Below, piece by piece: positions 10,952 to 21,989 of a stretch of DNA of 64,000 nt. The stretch comes from Elsinoe arachidis (taxonomy: Eukaryota > Ascomycota > Dothideomycetes > Myriangiales > Elsinoaceae). Every line of letters begins with the position of its first letter. The first letter of the stretch is position 1. Below the pieces are notes generated by a model, which did not search any database, was not told where the DNA came from, and saw only the letters and a program-made list of their open reading frames with translations. The position numbers and the translations under genes were made by a program. The DNA lies in assembly GCA_013372555.1 (NCBI GenBank), contig JAAPAX010000002.1, forward strand, positions 2,852,001 to 2,916,000, in the 5' to 3' direction.

Positions 10952-12251
10952 ATGGCGGCCACAACTGGACTGGGTCATACTATTCTCGGTGTACTGTGGA
11001 TGCTAGTGGCATTAGGCACTGTATTCATCGGATTACGCACATACGTCGTCATCCAATCCAGGAAGCTACGGTGGGACTTTATCTGGATCACTTTGGCTCT
11101 CATCTCTGCCATTGTCGCGGCGGTTTTCATCCAGCTTGGTGTGAACACGGGATTAGGCGCTCACGTTGCACGCCTTCGATTCAGTCAGATCTGGGACGTG
11201 TTCTTCTGGTTTTATCTCACAATCTACGCCGGCACAATCAGTATTGCTTTCAGCAAGTTCGCTGTGATCGCGTTACTTCTTGATGTCTACAAAGGCTCTC
11301 GTGCAGCAAAGCGGCGATGGGCACTCTGGGGCATCGGCGCCGTGTTTGGAGTCACCACAGTCCTCGAGATATTCTTGACAGCCTTCCAGTGCGACCCGCT
11401 CGACAAAGTATGGAATCTGACAGCGGAGGGTGTCTGCCCGCTGGCAAAAGCTGCCAAAGCCATCAGCTATGTACATGCTGGTCAGTCATCAGAGCATCAT
11501 AGCAACTTCCATCACTGACCCTAGCAGGTACCGGTGCAGTGACCGACATTATGCTCGCTCTCTGGCCTATTGGAATTGTCTGGAACCTCAACACTTCCCG
11601 CTACATGAAGGTCAGCATATGTCTACTCATGGGTCTGGGTATCATTCCAGGTATCGCCGCATTCATCCGAGTATGGCTGTTGGTCAGGCTTCACAGCTCT
11701 AGCGATCCAACCTGTAAGCTCTCCACTAGTCAAACTGATAGCACTTCTGACCTAGTCAAGACGAGTCCGGACTCTTCATCCTATCAGCAGCTGTAGAAGC
11801 TGGCCTCCTCGTCATCGTTGCTTGCATTCCGCCCCTCCGACCACTGTTCAGACAGGCAATCAGGGGAACGACGATCGCATCTACCCACATGACAGGTCCG
11901 GCGACAGCTCGCTCGAATCGCCAGCATACGAATAAGAGCCACCACGGGGATGGTCTGTTGGAGGAAGACAAGGAGGCGCCTGTCATCGTGGAGCACAGTC
12001 AGGTTGTGACCACTAAGGTGAGTGGCACTGTGGCACTTCACTTGTATCCACTAACGGGGTCCAGGCATGATGACCGCGACAGCGACCGCAGGGGCGAGAG
12101 AGAAAAAAAAAATTCCTTGTACATGTTTCATTCTGCCTTACTGTAGACTATTCTCGACGCACACGATACCCTGGATTTTGAGCGATTCTTTCCAGATCCT
12201 ATTCCTCGAAGTCTGATTGGTATACTACGACAGAGGGCTATGGAGGCATAG
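10952..12251 (+). CDS. Rhodopsin-domain (PTH11-like) integral membrane protein
   Basis: Four exons (10952-11480, 11528-11713, 11761-12017, 12147-12251) give 358 residues. The first ATG (M-A-A-T-T) precedes seven hydrophobic segments, with the family's R-x-Y ending helix 1 (L-R-T-Y) and Y-x-x-x-I-x-x-x-K-x-A-V-I-A-L-L-L in the middle. Also typical are the extracellular C-D-P and V-C-P cysteines and C-I-P-P-L-R-P-L-F at the last helix. This is the fungal rhodopsin-like plasma-membrane family that includes PTH11 receptors; it lacks the N-terminal CFEM domain. Introns 1 and 2 are both 47 bases. The last intron is 129 bases and contains an A-tract. Ligand and pathway unknown. It is the first gene after the transposon nest. 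Confidence 0.82.
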
Positions 12252-12321
12252 AATGCTCCCGGACGGCCAGACCGGGAGTAGCTATGCTGGAAGTATATTA
12301 GTTCACGATAGCTCTCCTGTC

Positions 12322-12440
12322 AGATACGGCCACAGACAGTTGAAAGCAAGGCATCCCGTCAGATCTGCCATATTTAAGCAACTGATCGCCTGATTAGTAA
12401 TGCGGTGGGTGACCACGTGTGAATCCCAGGTGCTGTATCT
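12322..12440 (+). rRNA. 5S ribosomal RNA
   Basis: The segment agrees with fungal 5S rRNA throughout. The ends pair (AGATACGGC with GCTGTATCT). Helix II pairs CAGTTG with CAACTG. The loop C element C-C-C-G-T-C-A-G-A-T-C is bracketed by GGCA/TGCC. The conserved 3' half reads GATTAGTA, then GCGGTGGGTGACCAC, then GAATCCCAGG. A T-run (12438-12443) directly follows as an RNA polymerase III terminator, and the internal control region is in place. It lies 70 bases after the membrane-protein stop codon. Dispersed single 5S genes are normal in Pezizomycotina. All helices close, so it is probably functional. Confidence 0.93.
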
Positions 12441-12443
12441 TTT

Positions 12444-13370
12444 GCTTTTACGCCTGTCATTTTGCTCCACTATGCTATTCGCAGTAATCTGTTTCTGACA
12501 GAGGTAGTGACATGGGATCTCCTGCCTCGATTTCACGACATTGTGCTACCGGACGCTAGAAGTGCTTGGCGCCTGATCTCTATTGCTGTTGGTCGGGGTC
12601 AAAAAATTACACCAAAATTTGTACGGGAGATCTGCCGCTAAAACGTCTCAGACGAGCATCATCGAACGAGGAGATACATGTACGCGATGGTGGTGACCCT
12701 GGGCCTGGCTCCGGTGAAGCGTGGGGGCTGTCCCCCCGCGCATTTTGCGTACTTGCCCCGTAATTTTAAAGTGCCACTTCGCTGAACTTCACATGGCAGA
12801 TATTAGTAGCGCGTAATGGAGCACACCTCAATCCCTCTATTATGCCATATGCATACTTCCATACGTCATTGCGACGACATTGACCAGCGCCTTCCTTCAC
12901 ATGTCACGTCTTACCCGAGATGGATAGAGGTAGAACCAGTACGACCTCCGCATGTGCGCTGTATCAGGCACGCTCTGAAACACTCAGGAACGATTCCTGC
13001 TTAAGCTTACACAGGACGCTTGCACAAAGCTTCTTCCACAGCCTCGACATACCACACAGCACTTCATCCTCACCGGAGGGGCTGGATGCACACATAAGCG
13101 CTTGACGTGTAATTTTGTCTCACGCGCTCATGCGAGCATTTTTATTGGATCTTGCCGCCTGAGGTGCGAAACTCGCGCCCTCGGCTACAGCAGCTGACGC
13201 TCCACCAAGCCGCAACTGCAAGCTGATATACCAAGGCTTGCCGGCGGGCTTGGAAATACGGATATCAATCCACATCGCTCATTTCCTGTCTATCTCCATA
13301 TTCCAAAGCCGTCATCTTAGGTTTGGATTCTATCTTCCATTTCCTGAATAACGCACAACACCCTACCACA
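12444..13370. other. Intergenic, no gene seen
   Basis: Only short frames without recognisable domains occur on either strand. The last 100 bases before 13371 are pyrimidine-rich and probably serve as promoter and leader of the next gene. Confidence 0.5.
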
Positions 13371-13757
13371 ATGTCTGTCGAGAAACATACCATCGACAAC
13401 CCCAAAACAGCCCAATGGGCCCTTCACATCACCGACGCCGACTACCACAAGATGGCGGCAGGGTTCGAAGCAGAGCAGATGGAGCAGCAATGGGAAGTCG
13501 TCACCGAGAAACTGGACGGGGGCCGGCTCGTTATCCATATCGCTCGTAGCTGGACCAAGGAGGATTTCTACATCCTCACTGTCGCTGCTGGAGCGCAAGG
13601 CGGGAGTGCCGTCGTCGAGGAACTGACTTGGGAGAACAAGCCGGGTCATGACACGAGCGAGGAGCAGGGTAAGGAGGAGGCTGTGGAACTTGTCAGGGGA
13701 CTGCTGGGGTGTGATCTTGATGGGTATCCCGGGGGATGGAGGCCAGAGAAGAAGTGA
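13371..13757 (+). CDS. Small conserved-looking protein of unknown function (128 aa)
   Basis: The ATG at 13371 is preceded by a good fungal start context (ctaccacaATG); the frame is open upstream to 13323 but has no ATG there. The product is an acidic, soluble 128-residue single-exon protein with no signal peptide or membrane segment. Its centre alternates hydrophobic and polar residues like a small alpha/beta fold (W-E-V-V-T-E-K-L-D-G-G-R-L-V-I-H-I-A-R-S-W-T-K-E-D-F-Y-I-L-T-V). I do not recognise the family. Codon use resembles neighbouring genes, supporting a real gene. Confidence 0.65.
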   Translation: MSVEKHTIDNPKTAQWALHITDADYHKMAAGFEAEQMEQQWEVVTEKLDGGRLVIHIARSWTKEDFYILTVAAGAQGGSAVVEELTWENKPGHDTSEEQGKEEAVELVRGLLGCDLDGYPGGWRPEKK

Positions 13758-14820
13758 TTATGGTCTTGGGAGTATCGCCAGTAGATGAGCAGACGTGGTA
13801 ACCAGAAATTGTGTACTTCCGAGGTACGTTCTGTTTCACTGAGGTCTTCCATCCCAAAGGCTGTGACAAGAGAGTAGAGGTTGGTTTTTAATCGCTCGTG
13901 CCAGCGTACGTCCGTCCTGTTTGTAGGGTTCCAGCGCGGTCCAGGAGAAGAGATAGCTTTGCAGACTGAGAACAGGATCAGCCGATACCTGGCACTCCTG
14001 CCCCTGTATGTGTGTGCTTTCCGCCCCCGCGTCAAACTTTGCCACTCTATGAGAATTAGACAGATACGACTAAACGGTCGATTGAGGGGTCCAAATTCCT
14101 AGAGCTGACCAATCCGAATTGACAAATGTGCAAAGCGGGATGTGCTTATTTCCAACATAGGCTGAGGAGCGTCACCTGTGCAATACTGCGTAGGATCGTA
14201 CAAGGATAGCCTCAGTATAATGTATAGAGGATCCGCCGGAGCTCTGGTAGGCCAGCCTCCGTGTAGTTCCGGTCAGCAGGCACTGACACCCTTACGCTAG
14301 TGTTTCAGTGTATGAGCTCTATACAGCTACTTACCGACCATTATCTCGACTCGGTTGCGGCTGCGTACTGGGGACGCCCTTCAAACCATGTCAGGTATCT
14401 CTGCTCACCTGTTCGCCTGGCGACGTACACTTCACGACAGTCGCATCGCCACGAAGGATGAAACAGATGCAAGCCACCTTCCCCTTGTTGTCCGGAAGAG
14501 GCTCTGGTCTGACGGTATCGGCACTCCTGCAAAGACACCAAGTAGGTCCTGGGGTTTGTACTACAACGTTAGCTGGAGCAGACCAGGAAGAAGGACGTGA
14601 CATCTCAGCATCGACCTTCCTTTTGCCTCCTGTTCTGTTGGTGTCAGACTTCACCTCATAGCTGTCAACACACTGTGGTATGTGCGCCTTTCGAAAACTG
14701 TCTTCTGCTGTCCACCTCGACAACATAAAAGACCATCATGGGCTCGAGTATCGTAGACCATCCATCCATTCCCTTCACACTTCACATTACTAGATCCCGC
14801 TGGACGGCATATCACCAGTC
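13758..14820. other. Intergenic, no gene seen
   Basis: About 1 kb of normal composition. Overlapping short frames on both strands show no domain, signal peptide or consistent codon use. The part next to 14821 is presumably the promoter of the secreted protein gene. Confidence 0.5.
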
Positions 14821-15357
14821 ATGCTTTTCTCCAAGACCGCAGTTCTCAGCATCGCGCTGTTCGCAGCAAGCGCCTGGGCAGCTCCTACCTCCGGTGTCCC
14901 CGACACAGTCTGGCGATCCGAAACCAAGCCACCAGAGGAAGTCGAGAACGACGGCGGCTTTCCCCCTCGAGCCCAAGCAAACAACGTCCCTCCCGACAAT
15001 AGCCTGAAGAACCACGTTCTGCCCCCGGGAGGTCAAATGAAGGACAACGACAACTTCGTCTCGACCACGGCGGATAAGAACGTCGCTAATAAATTCGGGA
15101 ATCGACCATTCAACTATGAGATTGACACCAGTGTGGAGGCGAACCAGTACCGGAATGTCAACGAGGAACTCCCAGGGAACAAGTTCTCCAAGCAGCAGGA
15201 GTTTTCCAAGCAGGGCGCTATTCCGGCTCCGGCGATTAACAGCGTGGAGATCAAGGATGAGAAGGGGAAGGTGGTGGAGAAGAAGCCTATGGGTGAGCCT
15301 TCTCAGCCTGCGGGGACTGGAGTATATAAGGCCCCGCCAAAGAAGGGGGGCAAGTAG
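14821..15357 (+). CDS. Secreted ADP-ribosyltransferase-like protein (heat-labile enterotoxin A-chain fold), short form
   Basis: A single-exon protein of 178 residues with a clear signal peptide (about residues 1-20, cleavage after A-W-A). The mature part follows the enterotoxin alpha-chain/ADP-ribosyltransferase pattern in order. It has an Arg in W-R-S-E (R32), then P-P-E-E-V and G-G-F-P-P-R (45-50), His65, the S-T-T box (F-V-S-T-T, 79-83), and Y-E-I (99-101). Q-Q-E-F-S-K-Q-G-A-I-P (125-135) falls where the family has its catalytic E-x-E. Here the motif is Q-x-E (Q125, E127). Unlike longer fungal members there is no C-terminal extension; it ends in a lysine/proline-rich tail. Such proteins are thought to act outside the cell or in a host, but target and activity cannot be read from sequence. 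It may be inactive. It neighbours an NLR gene. Confidence 0.72.
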   Translation: MLFSKTAVLSIALFAASAWAAPTSGVPDTVWRSETKPPEEVENDGGFPPRAQANNVPPDNSLKNHVLPPGGQMKDNDNFVSTTADKNVANKFGNRPFNYEIDTSVEANQYRNVNEELPGNKFSKQQEFSKQGAIPAPAINSVEIKDEKGKVVEKKPMGEPSQPAGTGVYKAPPKKGGK

Positions 15358-16233
15358 GTTTAGAGATTTGATTTTGGGGAGTTGAATTGTTGCCACTCTG
15401 GTTTTGGGTATGCTTTCTAGGACATGATGGACTGGCGTTAGGATGTGGGCGTTTCGGTAGATCGTGCTGCTTTCATACAATAGACATGCTTTGATACCTT
15501 GCGTACCCCGGGACATCTGGTCAGGCCAATTGCGAGCTGACACGGTTCGATCTGGTGATTCTGTCAATGGTCGTTACTAGCGTGTTTCGTCGCCTGAGAT
15601 GAGGTCTTCCCGAGTGTTGTTAGTCAAGCTGGACATTGCTGCCACCCAGGTCGTCGGCACGCTCTACTCATAGAAAGGTCGGTGACGGGAGACATTGTCT
15701 GAGTTTTCTGTAGGTCTCTGAGTACATTTGTGAATCCGAGCCTGCTTCGACTACCATATTGTCGCTGGTAAAGTTAGTTGAGGCACTTCCTCAGACCCTG
15801 GAGCTTTGGCCTACTTGTTCTGATCTGCTTACTAAGCCAATTGATCAATACTTCCGGAGCCGATCTTTCACTCCTTGCATCTTCAACATCAAGGAATTGC
15901 AGTCAATTTTTGGGAGAATGGATTTTTGCTCTCCAACTGAAAGCGCACGCAGAATGACGCCACCTCATGCACGATGCATACCGTCAATCTGTGTCGTCCA
16001 ATCAGCAGAACCCACGTACCGTGCGGGCGGAAACCAGGGTCTCTCAGCTGAAGCAGTTCAGCCGCAGCAAAGTTGCCTGTTTATAGGCATTTCCGTGAGC
16101 TTTCGTCCTCGTTGCCTGCCTACAATGCGCGGATAACGTTCAATCTTGAGCAACGATCATGCACGAGCTCATGATCACCAGTCCATGACGGGCAGAGAGG
16201 CTACTCAGCACGAGGAGGACGAAGTAATCAGCC
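15358..16233. other. Intergenic, no gene seen
   Basis: No frame with an ATG and recognisable domain. It contains the 3' end of the secreted protein gene and the promoter of the NLR gene. Confidence 0.5.
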
Positions 16234-19200
16234 ATGTCGAAGCGCGAGCGAGTCGATTCCTTGAGAGTCAGATGCGAAGGCGCGGAAGGCCGCCACAAAC
16301 GATCGCGGTCCGCCTTTTTCGAACCTGCATCAGAGACCCAGGAATGCGACGACGAACTCTTAGCATCAAGGCCTGAAATCAATAGCAGCTTCCGGAATGA
16401 CAACACTGGGAACTCCTCGACTCCCAAGGTCAGCCGCCATGCTCCGCATGACTACCAAATTGGGTGGATATGCGCCCTGCCTATCGAGCTTGCCGCAGCG
16501 AAGACAATGCTGGATGAAGTCCACGAACCGCTCGAGGACCACGAGGTTGACGACCACAACACTTATGCTCTTGGACGCATCGGGAGACATAACATAGTCC
16601 TCGCCTGTCTTTCAGCTGGGCGATACGGCATTGTCTCAGCTGCTACAGTGGCAAAAGACATGGCTCGAACCTTTTCTGGATCTCTACGTCTTGGTCTCAT
16701 GGTGGGAGTCGGTGGGGGCATCCCGTCCTTGACCCACGATATACGTCTTGGTGACATTGTAGTGAGCCAACCAATAGATACCCATGGCGGGGTAGTACAG
16801 TACGATTTTGGCAAGGTGACGACAGGAGGACATCTAGAGCGCACTGGATCACTAAATGCACCGCCCCAACCATTGCTGACGGCCCTGACCCATCTCCAAG
16901 CCGCTCAGATGACTGACGAGCCTCAATTCACACGCTACATGCAGCAAAGCATCTCTCGAAACGCACGGACAGCTGAAGTCTTCGAATCGCCGCAGCGGGA
17001 TTGCGATCGTCTGTTCAAACCGCATTGCCCGCACCCTGGAGATGCCGGCACGTGCATCGACTGCCCAGACAGCTGGACAGTAACGAGGCAGGCCAGAAAG
17101 TTTTCGGAGCCGAAAGTGTTCTACGGCACAGTTGCCACGGCAAACGTGGTGATGAAGGATGCACAAACCAGAGATCTCATTGGCAAACAACTTGGAGCTC
17201 TCTGCTGCGAGATGGAAGCGGCTGGCTTAATGCAAAACTTTCCATGCTTGATCATACGAGGCATCTGTGACTACGCTGATTCCCACAAGAACAAAGAGTG
17301 GCAGGGCTACGCCGCTTTAGCCGCTGCAGCATATGCGAAAGAACTTCTAGGCCACGTCCCTGCGAAGCTATCGAAGCAGGGACTAATCTCGGACCTCTGT
17401 GGTGAGTGACTCGGCTAGTTGATCACTCTGCAGCTGAGTCTCAAAATAGGCGCTGTCCGTGATGGTCTCGCAGCCATAGATGTCACTCTGAACGAGACAC
17501 AGAAACAACGAAAGCAGATGCATGAAGAGGCTACATCGAGAGCGTGGGATGACAAGGCAGACGAATGTCATCGAGCATTCAAAACCTCCGACTACAATCA
17601 ATTCAAAGACATCAATCCTCCCCGCGAGGAAGGAACATGCCAATGGGTCCTTCGCCATCCGTCTTTCAGGTCACGGGTCGAACATAGGGAGTCTGGAGTT
17701 CTCTGGATATCTGCAGATCCTGGGTGTGGGAAATCTGTTCTCTCGCGCGCCTTAGTCGACCGCGATATTAGGGCATCTTTCGATTCGGACATCACTGTGT
17801 GTCACTATTTCTTCAAGGATAACCCACAGCAGAACATGCTTGCGCCTGCCTTCACCGCCATAATCCACCAATTGCTCAGTCAACAGCCTAAGCTGATCGA
17901 GCAGGTCATACCTGCTTGGCGCACGAATGGCTCAAGATTGACGACCGAATCGCGCTCGCTCTGGAATGTGCTCATCAACAAATGTGCAGGAAATGCGCGG
18001 AGGGACATTATTTGTATCTTCGACGCGCTGGACGAGTGTCTTCCTCGAGAACGCGAAGCCTTAATCGAAGATTTATCAGATTTTCACAGAGACGTCAAAA
18101 GTTCACAGGCAAAGAATTTGAAGTTCCTGGTCACCAGTCGTCCCTATGCGGATATCAATACTGAATTCCGACCATTGGTTGAGGCATTTCCGAACATCCA
18201 TCTGAATGGCGACTACGAGAGCGAGTCGATATGTCGAGAAATCGATATCGTCTTGCACAGCAGGGTGAACCAGCTCGCACAAATCATGTTTCTTACTAAT
18301 GCGGAACGAGACACCATACTGGAACGCTTACAAAGCGTTCGGAACCGGACATACCTATGGCTACATCTGGCGCTTGACAGCTTGCGGAAGCAGCTATCAA
18401 AGAGGTTGCAGCCTGGAAGAATCGACTTTATCATGGTACCGAGCTCTGTTGAAGAGGCATACGAGGGGATACTCTGCAAAGTCGAGAAACAACATGTGGA
18501 CATAGTACGGCAGATCTTCGCAATCATGCTCGGCGCGGAACGAGCCATATCTGTCGTCGAGATGGGGGCTCTGATTGGCTTGTCTCTGTCAGACGAAGCT
18601 GAGAAATCAACCTCTTGCTTTCTCAGTGAAGACTGGATCGAAAAGAACATCCGAAGCTGGTGCGGCTTATTCATCTTCATCAATAACGGCTTCCTGTATC
18701 TAATACACCAGACGGCGAAGGAATTTTTATTCGCAGCGGAACAGCCAAGCAATGTGGGATGGAAGGCTTGTGTTTCCGAAGCTTATACACACCGTGTCTT
18801 GGCTCGGGTCCTTATCCTTCTGCTCCTGTGTGGAGACTTGCAGGATTTGCTACCTCCAGTTTTGGAGAAGGATGATTTCAACCGCTCACGGTTGGCTGAA
18901 TACGTTACTGGATATCCACTTTTAAGGCTGTTCATGTACGCAGCCGTGAGATGGACCGAATACTTCAAAGCAGCATCTGCCCACTACGGTGATCATCTGG
19001 TACGAGACGCGAAGTCCCTTTACGATGCAAATCGCGTCACGAATAGACTTTGGTCCCGGGAATTCATCGATGATCGCGTATATTCTGAAACTTTGGACCT
19101 TGGCTCGCGTTCACAATTTCCAGATCGGTGCCCTGTCCTCCACGTGGTGGCTACCAGCGGGCAACATCAATTGATGCAATATTTCCCAGGTTCTTGTGTT

Positions 19201-20316
19201 GATGTCGAATTGAATGGACTCACACCCCTTCATTACGCATGTGTGGCAGGCAATGCCGAGATGGTCGAGTTATTGCTGGATCCTGGTGCCGATTGCTCGG
19301 TCACCGATGACTATGGAGCGGGACTGTTGGAAATTGCCATTATTGAGGGCTACGAAGATGTAGGAGTGCTATGCTTGAGGCGAGGCGCTGGACTTTCAGC
19401 GTCTTCGCACGTGGTGAAGTACAACGGGTCATTGTTAGGTTTCGCAGCATACTTTAGCCGGCACATCATCGCTGATGCACTGGTGAAATCTGGCATGGAT
19501 GTTCTGCAGCCGGGGCTCACGAATCAGCCTTTGACAGGCCCCATCTCAGACGGCTCTGCTTCTTCGGGGAGCTGGGGCCCCGATATCGAAGTTCTTCTGA
19601 TCGCAGACAAGCTTCACGCCAGAAATGCTTTCAATTGTGCGACTCGCTGGAAGGAGAAGCATGAAGTTCTCGTGAAGTATCTGGAATTTGTGACACCCCC
19701 TGGGGATGACATCAACGAGAGCAAAATTTTCCTCCTCGAGATTTTCCTCAGGTATACCTCACCAGAGACAAGAGATGCATGGTATGCTGAGTGCTTGTTT
19801 CTACTTGCAGGAGGACATGCTGTGAATTCATACTTTGGCTACTCCGAAAGCCAATTCAGAGCCCTGATTGAGCATCTGCTTTGCAGAGATGAAGCGAAAA
19901 GCCTCACAGACTGGTCAGATTATTGCTGCTTCCAAGCGGCTGAGAGGAACTGGGATGAAGTTTTGATGAAGAAATTCGCAAGATCAGGGGCGTCTCATCG
20001 ATTCCATGGATTTGATGCCATGCACTTGACGCCTGAGGAGCGCTTTCAATCATTCCAATGTCCTCCCGTTGCGGGAAAGGCAATAGCTTTTCCACGGCCG
20101 CTCTCGAACGCTGGTCGTAACCCAATTGAACAACCTGTAGTCGATGGCCGGGAAGACTGGCTTACTTCGTCGCCGCTCAATTCGCCATGCCTCGATCCTC
20201 TAGCAGATCCATTTCTGGAGGGTCTCCATGAAGCTGGCGAGCAGACTTCTGTAGATAAAGCTGACTTCGAACACTGGTCAGAGGCAACGGAGAACAAGAC
20301 AGTCCCGCAGCCATGA
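16234..20316 (+). CDS. NLR-like protein: nucleoside phosphorylase domain - NACHT - ankyrin
   Basis: Exons 16234-17401 and 17450-20316, joined by a 48-base intron (GTGAGT...AAATAG), give 1344 residues. Residues about 75-385 are a purine/uridine phosphorylase-type domain (I-G-W-I-C-A-L-P-I-E, G-V-G-G-G-I-P, C-C-E-M-E-A-A-G, I-R-G-I-C-D-Y-A-D). About 470-490 is the Walker A of a NACHT NTPase (A-D-P-G-C-G-K-S-V). About 574-585 is Walker B (I-I-C-I-F-D-A-L-D-E-C). From about 976 there is one clear ankyrin repeat (G-L-T-P-L-H-Y-A-C-V-A-G-N) followed by degenerate ones. This PNP-NACHT-ANK architecture is a typical fungal NLR, associated by family with non-self recognition and regulated cell death; the trigger of this copy is unknown. 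The C-terminal 300 residues show no recognised repeat. Confidence 0.88.
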
Positions 20317-20779
20317 GCGACGCTGTCTGCCGACGCACACGCATGATTTCGGCGCTGTCACTGCAGCACCTGGTCATGGGCAAGATGCATTACATTCAAT
20401 TGTGCCTGTCCGAGTAGATATCTTGTTCATAGAATTCATGGTCTTCAAGAGCGGCTTAGTGGGCACGCCGTGCCCCGGCTTCTTCAACAAGACAACACAA
20501 GGAGATATTTTGTGATCTACGTTTATCTCAGTCATTAACAGTCTCTACATCATACAACTTTTCCAAACCCTGTGCTATGTCAGCTAGAATGAGACTGCTA
20601 CTGTCTCCATTCTTTCGTGCCAATTTCCCATCTTTCAAACCTGGTAGCGTAATTTGATCCTTCGGCTTCATTATCCGGGATCAATTTGCGGCTGAGCCTT
20701 TCTTGCCTGTTTCATCATTGTCTCTCGCTAGGACGCTACGATACGATTCTCGAAGCATCATTCATGAGCAGGTCCAAAT
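20317..20779. other. Intergenic, promoter of the 20780 gene
   Basis: No gene is seen. It lies between the NLR stop and the next ATG, both on the plus strand, and marks the change from accessory to conserved gene content. Confidence 0.4.
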
Positions 20780-21924
20780 ATGACGTCTATAGACAGTAGT
20801 GCGCCTCTTCTGTCGCACCTGGAACATGAGACCGAAGGTGAACACGAGAACGATCGCCACGGTCCTTACCGCGACAGCACCTCAACCCACCCCGAGGCTA
20901 CCAACAACAATCCTGACGATGTAGACAATTCGTCCGCCGATGACCTACCTTCCCCTTCAAAACAACACGACCCGCTCTACGTAAAAATATTCTACACCCT
21001 CTCCCTCCTCTGCTCCATCACCGCTCTAATCTCCGCCGGCATCGGCTTCAGCATCGTCCGTCTCAATGTCTTCGACGACTACGCCCAACGCCAGCAATGG
21101 GCCAGCTACACTGGTGAACCCATCGGCATGCTCACGCCGATCATTATTCTCTTCGTCAACGCCCTTTGGACCATCTTCAATCTCAAGTGCGCCTTCAAAG
21201 GCACTCAGCACCGTCTCTGGCCAATTAATATGTTGTATGATCTGTTATTGTGGGCTGCGCTTATTGCGTTCGGGGTGCTGAATACGATCATGGCGTTGTG
21301 GGATCGGAGGCTGTGTGATGGGAAGAGGAGAGAGGGGGTGAGCTATGAGGAGTGTGATGCTGCTATGCTGAAGCTGTTGGTGGTGGAGCTTGTGGCTATG
21401 AATGTGGGGATATTGGTGGCGTGAGTGTCTTCCTTCCCCTTCTTGATTTATGATCTTTGCGACATATGTGCATCGTCAAGGCCGAGCGCTTGCTAGACGA
21501 TAGCGAGGCTAACCGCAACAGGATCCTGCATTTCATCCTACTGATAGGACGTTGCTGCACTTTCCGTAGACATGCGGACCTGGACGCAGAGATTGAGCTT
21601 CGGACGATGATCGGAGAGGAAAGGGTACGGCTGAGGGAGTTGATGCTTAGACGGAGGGAGCTGGAGGAGGAGAACAGGAGACTTGAGCAGAGGCTCGGAC
21701 AGGAGTTGCCTGAGCTGCCTGATGATGGGGAGAGGGAGTTGCCTGCTCTGCCTGATGATAGAAGTCTACCGCCGTTGCCAGATGAGGCGCTGGAAGTGGC
21801 AGGAGGCAGTGGAGAAGAGGGCACGGGGGAGGAGCACGAAGATCTCATTGACATGGGGAGACCGAGTGGTGATGGTCTGGCTGCTCCATACGTTGCTACT
21901 AATGATCCAGACGAGAGACCGTGA
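20780..21924 (+). CDS. Four-TM membrane protein with C-terminal coiled coil, unknown function
   Basis: Exons 20780-21420 and 21570-21924 (intron 149 bases, GTGAGT...CCGTAG) give 331 residues. An acidic, Ser/Asp-rich cytosolic start (1-68) is followed by four hydrophobic segments: about 70-93, 115-135, 150-172 and 194-213. Then comes a charged helix rich in E/R/L (R-R-R-E-L-E-E-E-N-R-R-L-E-Q-R-L) and three repeats of the L-P-x-L-P-D-D type. The intron sits exactly after the fourth membrane segment, and reading into it reaches a stop at once. Intron retention would therefore give a coil-less 213-residue form. I do not recognise the family beyond a MARVEL-like four-helix outline. Confidence 0.72.
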
Positions 21925-21989
21925 TTTTGTTGATTGGAGTATATGTACAGATACAATATTGATAATGTAATACAACAATCAGGCCCCCC

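Noticed and set aside
14812..15567. 251-codon minus-strand frame opposite the secreted transferase-like gene
   Set aside because: Low-quality antisense shadow; the plus strand has the signal peptide, conserved motifs and a good ATG.
16234..17409. Stand-alone nucleoside phosphorylase gene ending at 17409
   Set aside because: The stop lies inside a 48-base GTGAGT...AAATAG intron; splicing joins the domain in frame to the NACHT-ankyrin part, an architecture known in fungal NLRs.
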